DNA from: Salvelinus alpinus
Taxonomy: Eukaryota; Chordata; Actinopteri; Salmoniformes; Salmonidae
Direction: 5' to 3'
Assembly: GCF_045679555.1 (NCBI RefSeq)
Contig: NC_092091.1
Span: forward strand, 93,381,327 to 93,445,326
Length of the DNA: 64,000 bases
Shown here: positions 1 through 64,000 of the stretch, piece after piece
Position numbering within the stretch: the first letter of the stretch is position 1
How the letters are laid out: each line of letters starts with the position of its first letter
Translations under genes and position numbers: made by a program
The notes under the pieces: model-generated
Told to the model about the DNA's origin: nothing
What the model saw: the letters and a program-made list of their open reading frames with translations, nothing else
The model's database searches: none

Positions 1-1318
1 CAGACAGTGATAAATGAAACAGTCAGTACAGGACTGAGAGAACAGTGATAAATGAAACAGTCAGTACAGGACTGACAGAACAGTGATAAATGAAACAGTC
101 AGTACAGGACTGACAGACAGTGATAAATGAAACAGTCAGTACAGGACTGACAGACAGTAATAAATGAAACAGACAGAACAGTGATAAATGAAACAGTCAG
201 TACAGGACTGACAGACAGTAATAAATGAAACAGACAGAACAGTGATAAACGAAACAGTCAGTACAGGACTGACAGACAGTGATAAATGAAACAGTCAGTA
301 CAGGACTGACAGACAGTAATAAATGAAACAGACAGAACAGTGATAAATGAAACAGTCAGTACAGGACTGACAGACAGTGATAAATGAAACAGTCAGTACA
401 GGACTGACAGAACAGTGATAAATGAAACAGTCAGTACAGGACTGACAGACAGTGATAAATGAAACAGTCAGTACAGGACTGACAGACAGTAATAAATGAA
501 ACAGACAGAACAGTGATAAATGAAACAGTCAGTACAGGACTGACAGAACAGTGATAAATGAAACAGTCAGTACAGGACTGACAGAACAGTGATAAATGAA
601 ACAGTCAGTACAGGACTGACAGACAGTAATAAATGAAACAGTCAGTACAGGACTGACAGACAGTAATAAATGAAACAGACAGAACAGTGATAAATGAAAC
701 AGTCAGTACAGGACTGAGAGAACAGTGATAAATGAAACAGTCAGTACAGGACTGACAGACAGTAATAAATGAAACAGACAGAACAGTGATAAATGAAACA
801 GTCAGTACAGGACTGACAGAACAGTGATAAATGAAACAGTCAGTACAGGACTGACAGACAGTGATAAATGAAACAGTCAGTACAGGACTGACAGACAGTA
901 ATAAATGAAACAGACAGAACAGTGATAAATGAAACAGTCAGTACAGGACTGACAGAACAGTGATAAATGAAACAGTCAGTACAGGACTGACAGACAGTAA
1001 TAAATGAAACAGTCAGTACAGGACTGACAGACAGTAATAAATGAAACAGTCAGTACAGTAATAAATGAAACAGTCAGTACAGGACTGACAGAACAGTGAT
1101 AAATGAAACAGTCAGTACAGGACTGACAGACAGTGATAAATGAAACAGTCAGTACAGGACTGACAGACAGTAATAAATGAAACAGTCAGTACAGTAATAA
1201 ATGAAACAGTCAGTACAGGACTGACAGACAGTGATAAATGAAACAGTCAGTACAGGACTGACAGACAGTGATAAATGAAACAGTCAGTACAGGACTGACA
1301 GAACAGTGATAAAGGAAA
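1..1318. repeat. 37-bp minisatellite, grhpr intron 8
   Basis: Variants of CAGTGATAAATGAAACAGTC plus AGTACAGGACTGACAGA, with shorter forms, fill the start of the window. No junction or exon sequence was seen in the unit. Confidence 0.95.
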
Positions 1319-1373
1319 CAGGAAATAGCAGGATCAACTCTGTATAGACTCTGAACCCCGTGTTTATACTCAC

Positions 1374-10804
<9,431 letters not shown>

Positions 10805-11150
10805 CGCCGAGAAGAGGAGGTCCGGAGCGTTAGAGAGAGAATTAAATTGAATTCAATTAAAATCTGTTCAAAACGGAGACTTCGCAACCTGAACACCTTT
10901 CTGATGTGTGTCGTATGTGTGTGTTGTTTTTGGCCGGAGTTCAGAGGGGAGGTACCGGGGGGGGGTCGCCGTTCAGCCAATATGAAGGGAGGGATGGTTG
11001 ACAGAGATGGCTGGCTTCACACACACACCTGGAAGTTGTGCCTACAGTCAGGGTCTAGAGTGATTTACCAAAAACAGTGTCCCAGTTGACCTGAACCTGG
11101 TTCAGTACAGCCCTATAAAGACAAGACACTGTCGGACACTATGTACAATA
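10805..11150. promoter_or_regulatory. grhpr 5' flank / probable promoter
   Basis: Immediately upstream of the grhpr ATG. GC-rich around the start codon, with a G-run near 10959. No TATA box at a convincing distance. The placement is by position only. Confidence 0.4.
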
Positions 11151-11335
11151 TGGCTTTAATATATTGGCTTATTAAATTATTATAAAAATATTGTTAGTAT
11201 AATAGAACTAGGTGTATGACTTATTAAATTATTATAATATTATACTTAGTATATTAGAATTAGGCTTATTACTTATTAAATTATTATTATATTATAGTTA
11301 GTATATTAGAACTAGGTTTATGGCTTATTAAATGA
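11150..11335. repeat. AT-rich ~62-bp repeat, three units
   Basis: Repeats of GGCTTATTAAATTATTATA and TTAGTATATTAGAACTAGG with small changes. Confidence 0.85.
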
Positions 11336-11460
11336 TAACTTCAGTCAACAGCCCAACCATTCATAAAGTAGTACACACACACACACACACACACAGTTTG
11401 ATCCTGTTGTACATGTAGCTATGTAAGTAAGTGTAACCAATGTGAAATGGCTAGCTAGTT

Positions 11461-11515
11461 AGCGGTGGTGCGCGCTAATAGCGTTTCAATCCGTGACGTC
11501 ACTCGCTTTGAGACC
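11461..11515. promoter_or_regulatory. Consensus CRE, candidate uba6 promoter
   Basis: TGACGTCA at 11494-11501 within GC-richer sequence (GGTGGTGCGCGC). A CRE palindrome in such context is typical of vertebrate housekeeping promoters. No first exon could be proven. Confidence 0.4.
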
Positions 11516-11900
11516 TCGTCTTCCCTCACCTCCTCTCCACTTCCTTCACCTCCTCTCCCCTCACCCCTTCACCCACTCTCCTCCCTTACCCCTTCACCCA
11601 CTCTCCTCCCTTACCCCCTCACCCACTCTCCTCCCTTTCCCGCTCACCTCTCTTCTCCCTCACCCCTTCACCCCTCTCCCCCCTTCACCCCCTCTCCTCC
11701 CTCTCCTCCCTCACCCCCTCTTCTCCCTCCTCACCCACTCTCCTCCCTTACCCGCTCACCTCTCTTCTCCCTCACCCCTTCACCCCTCTCCTCCCTCACC
11801 CCTTCACCCCCTCTCCTCCCTCACCCCCTCTCCTCCCTCACCCCTCTTCTCCCTCTCCTCCCTCTCCTCCCTCACCCCCTCTCCTCCCTCACCCCTATTA
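11515..11900. repeat. Pyrimidine minisatellite
   Basis: Units of CCTCACCCCTTCACCC and CTCTCCTCCCT, about 390 nt. Long shadow frames only. Confidence 0.93.
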
Positions 11901-12147
11901 CCTATTAGTTAGAGAGTCTGAGTTGTAAATGTTTTACTGGGCAGATGAACTTTGGCTGTTTGAACAGTGTCTCTGTTTTGTAAAATGGTGTCTTGCAGGT
12001 TTTCAATAGGACCAATGATACATGATATGAGGCACTATGATGCTTGCACATAATATGGAATCTGGTCAAAATTGTCAATGCCAAATACCAAGAGAAAGAA
12101 CAGATCACTTGTTATTGCGATATAACACATTTTTTATTTTATTTTAA

Positions 12148-12288
12148 TTTTTATTTAACTAGGCAAGTCATTAAGAACAAATTCTTATTTTCAATGACGG
12201 CCTATGAACAGAGGGTTAACTGCCTTGTTCAGGGGCAGAACGGCAGATTTGTACCTTGTCAGCTGGGGGAATCGAACTTGCAACCCTG
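12148..12288 (-). mobile_element. Salmonid tRNA-type SINE fragment
   Basis: Begins TTATTTAACTAGGCAAGTCA (the LINE-like tail, reversed), followed by AAGAACAAATTCTTATTTTC and AGCTGGGGGAATCGAACTTG. It matches, from memory, salmonid SINE 3' halves. Truncated at the tRNA end. Confidence 0.85.
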
Positions 12289-12680
12289 ATTTAAATATGT
12301 TAAAGTCTGGATATCCCAGAACAATTTTGTTTCAGTTGTTTGTTGTATTTTTTAAAAACTATTTCATAAAATTATCTATCAAATAAATATAATTTAAACG
12401 TGACCTTGTCATGTGATCTGGGTAACCCGGAACAGTTTTAATGTTTTTATCTATACACAACCCTTCATTCGTATCAACAACTCAATGAACCTATCGTACA
12501 CCGACAGGTAAGATAGTTCGTCTCTGAATGACGTTTTTAATGCGCATTTTTCGCAACATTCACAAATACCATTATGGACATCCGTATCTGCAGCCATAGG
12601 AAGACTTGTGCTTGATACGGCATGACAATACACGTTTATGCAGGGTGTGTTTTTGCACTGACCCGGCATCAGGCAGTATC
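12289..12680. other. Intergenic sequence, no feature seen
   Basis: AT-rich; a 72-residue minus-strand frame (12669..12451) has no recognisable similarity and is probably chance. Confidence 0.5.
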
Positions 12681-12802
12681 AATCAATCAATCAATCAAAT
12701 GTAATTATAAAGCACTTTTTTACATCAGCCGATGTCACAAAGTGCTTGTACAGAAACACAGCCTAAAACCCCAAACACCAAGCAATGCAGTGCAATGTAG
12801 AA
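12681..12802. mobile_element. Dispersed salmonid repeat fragment
   Basis: (CAAT)n then TTTACATCAGCCGATGTCAC, AAAGTGCTTGTACAGAAAC and CCTAAAACCCCAAACACCAA, a sequence I recall as very common in salmonid genomes. Class not known to me. Confidence 0.7.
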
Positions 12803-13435
12803 ATCTAGCTAGTGCTAGCTAACGCCCTTCTGAGTATTCAGTCTATGCTAAGTTAGGTTAGCCATCGTTCGTAGCAAGATGAACACATAGATAGCTATTG
12901 ACAAGGCTTTGAGAAGTTGTCAACCTCAAAACATTTGAATATGGTACTACTACTAGTGTTACTGCTACTCTTACAACGTCCTCACGTTATTGTAGCTAGC
13001 TACTAGTAGCTAACTGCAGATTGGGACCAGGAAGCTAGCTAGTTAGCAAGCCCATTAGCTAGCTAGCAATACTGTTTATTTATTTAGCTAGCAAACTTTA
13101 CTCAGCTATCAACTTCATTTGGCGTGGTGATGTAGCTCGCTAACGGTAAGAACGATCAGATCGATACTTTAAGATACACTAAACAGAAAGCTTGATGGAG
13201 CTAGCTAAGTCAGAAAAACCATTGTACCTTGACATTGGACAGCTAGTATCATAATATAGTGGATTGTTCTGTAGCTATTGCAGCAGATAAGGATGTACCG
13301 GATGACAACATAGTTTTATCAGATATTAGACAGACACAGGTAGCCAAAATAATGTATTTTAGAATAACGTAACACAGGTATTCCTCTTTTATCTCACCTG
13401 TAAGAACAGAGCAGTTTCCTTTAATCTTTTGTTAC
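12803..13435. other. Intergenic sequence rich in TAGCTAGC palindromes
   Basis: Many AGCTAGCTA and ACTAGTAGC stretches around 12810-13100 and 13200. No gene or element recognised. Confidence 0.5.
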
Positions 13436-13548
13436 AGCCCAGCACTAAACACACCTGATAAACCAACTCAATGGCTGGATAATAAAAAGTTGGTCCATTG
13501 TATCAGGACTCTTAAGTACTGGGTTGGAATGAAAGCCTGCACACCCAG
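13436..13548. mobile_element. Palindromic MITE-like fish repeat, degraded
   Basis: CAGCCCAGCACTAAACACAC at the left and ACTGGGTTGGAATGAAAGCC, TGCACACCCAG at the right are the two halves of a common fish inverted-repeat element (from memory). Confidence 0.55.
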
Positions 13549-13555
13549 TCTATGG

Positions 13556-13742
13556 GTGCGTCCCAATTATATGTCCTTTATTTGTGAAGTGTGCACTACG
13601 TTCCACAAACTCCCCTGAAAGGTGTGGATTGCTGCAGGAGAGAGCTAGAGGGAGTTTCTTATACCTGTCATTTACATCCAAAGCAGTGAAGGGAATTGTA
13701 CAAGTGCACATTTTAGGAGGAAGGAGAGATAATTGGGACGTA
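13556..13742. mobile_element. MITE with short terminal inverted repeats
   Basis: GCGTCCCAATTAT (about 13558-13570) is inverted as ATAATTGGGACGT (about 13729-13741), 12 of 13 matching. The internal motifs GAAGTGTGCACT and GAGGGAGTTTC recur in the element at 36209-36440. Confidence 0.7.
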
Positions 13743-13789
13743 GGCCCCCACCCCACCGTGTCCTCAGGACTAGGGTGTAGAACAGTGGC

Positions 13790-14380
13790 GTAGACCAAGG
13801 TTTCCCAAACTGGGTCCTGGGGTCCACTCTGGGTCCCACTCTGGGTCCTGGGGGTCCACTCTGGGTCATGGGGTCCTCTCGGGGTCCTTTGGCCCCACTC
13901 TGGGTCCTGGGGGTCCACTCTGGGTCCAGGGGTCCACTCTGGGTCCACTGGGGGTCCTGGGGTCCACTCTGGGTCTCATTCTGGGTCCTGGGGGTCCACT
14001 CTGGGTCCTGGGGGTCCACTCTGGGTCCTGGGGGTCCATTCTGGGTCCTGGGGGTCCATTCTGGGTCCAGGGGTCCACTGGGGGTCCTGGGGTCCACTCT
14101 GGGTCCTGGGGTCCACTCTGGGTCTCATTCTGGGTCCTGGGGGTCCATTCTGGGTCCTGGGGTCCACTCTGGGTCTCATTCTGGGTCCTGGGGGTCCACT
14201 CTGGGTCCTGGGGTCCCACTCTGGGTCCTGGGGTCCACTCTGGGTCCTGGGGTCCACTCTGTGTCCTGGGGTCCCCCCCTGGTTGCATGTTTTTTCCCCC
14301 TATCACTACACAGCTGATTTAAATAACCAACTCATCATCAAGCTTTGATTATTTGAATCAGTTGTGTAGTGCTGGGGGCC
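13790..14380. repeat. 26-30-bp minisatellite expanded inside a palindromic dispersed element
   Basis: The flanks GGTTTCCCAAACTGGGTCC and the hairpin ACTACACAGCTGATTTAAAT ... ATTTGAATCAGTTGTGTAGT (14304-14372) belong to one known fish element. Its GGTCCTGGGG segment has expanded to about 19 copies of TGGGTCCTGGGGGTCCACTC. Confidence 0.85.
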
Positions 14381-14395
14381 CCGGGGGGGGGGGCA

Positions 14396-15210
14396 GGGCA
14401 GAAGGACAGAGATCTTAATATAACCCTGACGTCAGGAGGACAGAGATCATAATATAACCCTGACGTCAGGAGAACAGAGATCATAATATAACCCTGACGT
14501 CAGGAGGACAGAGATCATAATATAACCCTGATGTCAGAAGAACAGAGATCATAATATAACCCTGACGTCAGGAGGACAGAGATCATAATATAACTCTGAC
14601 GTCAGAAGGACAGAGATCATATAACCCTGACGTCAGAAGGACAGAGATCATAATATAACTCTGACGTCAGGAGGACAGAGATCATATAACCCTGACGTCA
14701 GAAGGACAGAGATCATAATATAACCCTGACGTCAGAAGGACAGAGATCATAATATAACCCTGACGTCAGGAGGACAGAGATCATAATATAACCCTGACGT
14801 CAGAAGGACAGAGATCATATAACCCTGACGTCAGAAGGACAGAGATCATAATATAACTCTGACGTCAGAAGGACAGAGATCATATAACCCTGACGTCAGA
14901 AGGACAGAGATCATAATATAACCCTGACGTCAGAAGGACAGAGATCATAATATAACCCTGACGTCAGAAGGACAGAGATCATAATATAACCCTGACGTCA
15001 GAAGGACAGAGATCATAATATAACCCTGACGTCAGGAGGACAGAGATCATAATATAACCCTGACGTCAGATGGACAGAGATCATAATATAACCCTGACGT
15101 CAGAAGGACAGAGATCATAATATAACCCTGACGTCAGGAGGACAGAGATCATAATATAACCCTGACGTCAGGAGGACAGAGATCATAATATAACCCCGAC
15201 GTCAGAAGGA
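14396..15210. repeat. 33-bp array with a CRE palindrome in almost every unit
   Basis: The unit is AGGACAGAGATCATAATATA + ACCCTGACGTCAG. I count about 22 exact TGACGTCA and 2 variants (TGATGTCA near 14530, CGACGTCA near 15197). It ends about 75 nt before the first visible uba6 coding exon. Confidence 0.95.
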
Positions 15211-15283
15211 CTTCTCTCCTCCATGATCTCTCTCTCTCTCACGATCCAGTGCGTCTAGGACCAGTGAGTTTCCCCCTCCCAAG

Positions 15284-62388
<47,105 letters not shown>

Positions 62389-64000
62389 GTAAGGATACCA
62401 CTGTTACTATGGACTACACTGGGTTATGGGATGGAGATTACCGTCCCAGAGTACAGGCCAGCAGAGAAGGTAAGGATACCACTGTTACTATGGACTACAC
62501 TGGGTTATGGGATGGAGATCACCGTCCCAGAGTACAGGCCAGCAGAGAAGGTAAGGATACCACTGTTACTATGGACTACACTGGGTTATGGGATGGAGAT
62601 TACCGTCCCAGAGTACAGGCCAGCAGAGAAGGTAAGGATACCACTGTTACTATGGACTACACTGGGTTATGGGATGGAGATTACCGTCCCAGAGTACAGG
62701 CCAGCAGAGAAGGTAAGGATACCACTGTTACTATGGACTACACTGGGTTATGGGATGGAGATTACCGTCCCAGAGTACAGGCCAGCAGAGAAGGTAAGGA
62801 TACCACTGTTACTATGGACTACACTGGGTTATGGGATGGAGATTACCGTCCCAGAGTACAGGCCAGCAGAGAAGGTAAGGATACCACTGTTACTATGGAC
62901 TACACTGGGTTATGGGATGGAGATTACCGTCCCAGAGTACAGGCCAGCAGAGAAGGTAAGGATACCACTGTTACTATGGACTACACTGGGTTATGGGATG
63001 GAGATTACCGTCCCAGAGTACAGGCCAGCAGAGAAGGTAAGGATACCACTGTTACTATGGACTACACTGGGTTATGGGATGGAGATTACCGTCCCAGAGT
63101 ACAGGCCAGCCGAGAAGGTAAGGATACCACTGTTACTATGGACTACACTGGGTTATGGGATGGAGATTACCGTCCCAGAGTACAGGCCAGCAGAGAAGGT
63201 AAGGATACCACTGTTCCTATGGACTACACTGGGTTATGGGATGGAGATTACCGTCCCAGAGTACAGGCCAGCCGAGAAGGTAAGGATACCACTGTTACTA
63301 TGGACTACACTGGGTTATGGGATGGAGATTACCGTCCCAGAGTACAGGCCAGCAGAGAAGGTAAGAATACCACTGTTACTATGGACTACACTGGGTTATG
63401 GGATGGAGATTACCGTCCCAGAGTACAGGCCAGCAGAGAAGGTAAGGATACCACTGTTACTATGGACTACACTGGGTTATGGGATGGAGATTACCGTCCC
63501 AGAGTACAGGCCAGCAGAGAAGGTAAGGATACCACTGTTACTATGGACTACACTGGGTTATGGGATGGAGATTACCGTCCCAGAGTACAGGCCAGCAGAG
63601 AAGGTAAGGATACCACTGTTACTATGGACTACACTGGGTTATGGGATGGAGATTACCGTCCCAGAGTACAGGCCAGCCGAGAAGGTAAGGATACCACTGT
63701 TACTATGGACTACACTGGGTTATGGGATGGAGATTACCGTCCCAGAGTACAGGCCAGCAGAGAAGGTAAGGATACCACTGTTACTATGGACTACACTGGG
63801 TTATGGGATGGAGATTACCGTCCCAGAGTACAGGCCAGCAGAGAAGGTAAGGATACCACTGTTACTATGGACTACACTGGGTTATGGGATGGAGATTGCC
63901 GTCCCAGAGTACAGGCCAGCAGAGAAGGTAAGGATACCACTGTTACTATGGACTACACTGGGTTATGGGATGGAGATTACCGTCCCAGAGTACAAGCCAG

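Noticed and set aside
12451..12669. 72-residue minus-strand frame as a small gene
   Set aside because: No start context, splice signals or recognisable family; intergenic and short.
13550..14306. Collagen-like minus-strand frames (DPEWTPGPR repeats)
   Set aside because: Read-through of the GGTCC-rich minisatellite within a MITE.

Overview
The window is vertebrate nuclear DNA, almost certainly from a salmonid fish. The evidence is spliced genes with GT-AG introns, fish-type tRNA-derived SINE pieces, several dispersed repeats that I recognise from memory as abundant in salmonid genomes, and very dense tandem repeats. There are no prokaryotic genes. Nearly all of the long open frames here are read-through of tandem repeats and are not genes.

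Two real genes lie head to head. On the minus strand is grhpr (glyoxylate/hydroxypyruvate reductase), with eight of nine expected coding exons: E1 at 10804..10623 down to E8 at 1504..1374. The last exon, carrying the catalytic His, is left of the window. On the plus strand is uba6 (E1 activating enzyme for ubiquitin and FAT10). I call its exons A to S: seventeen coding exons A-Q from 15284 to 46861 (487 codons, every junction in phase), then exons R (57524..57593) and S (62317..62388). About 250 residues between Q and R, including the catalytic cysteine, are not visible. The assembly there is a strange 6-kb low-complexity stretch followed by 100 Ns. The two genes are not known to act together. 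grhpr detoxifies glyoxylate, and uba6 starts ubiquitin/FAT10 conjugation. The roughly 4.5 kb between them holds a candidate uba6 promoter with a CRE, several dispersed elements and an array of about 22 consensus CRE palindromes.

Layout: 1-10.8 kb grhpr, its introns filled with minisatellites and CA/GT runs; 10.8-15.3 kb intergenic; 15.3-46.9 kb uba6 5' half, including a 7.9-kb 35-bp array (intron C-D) and a 10.5-kb 29/35-bp array (intron F-G); 46.9-54.6 kb pyrimidine tract, degenerate region, gap and 12-bp array; 54.6-56.6 kb broken LINE, SINE and other elements; 56.6-64 kb arrays flanking uba6 exons R and S.

The most striking observation is a shared pattern. At least ten independent minisatellites of unrelated sequence start at an exon edge and carry the exon-intron junction in every unit. 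The introns are therefore made of tens to hundreds of tandem decoy splice donors (uba6 exons B, F, H, M, S; grhpr E4, E6) or acceptors (grhpr E7, E8; uba6 exon Q). Other introns carry (CA)n after the donor and (TG)n before the acceptor, which would pair and loop out the intron. All comparisons with human proteins are from memory. No search was run.
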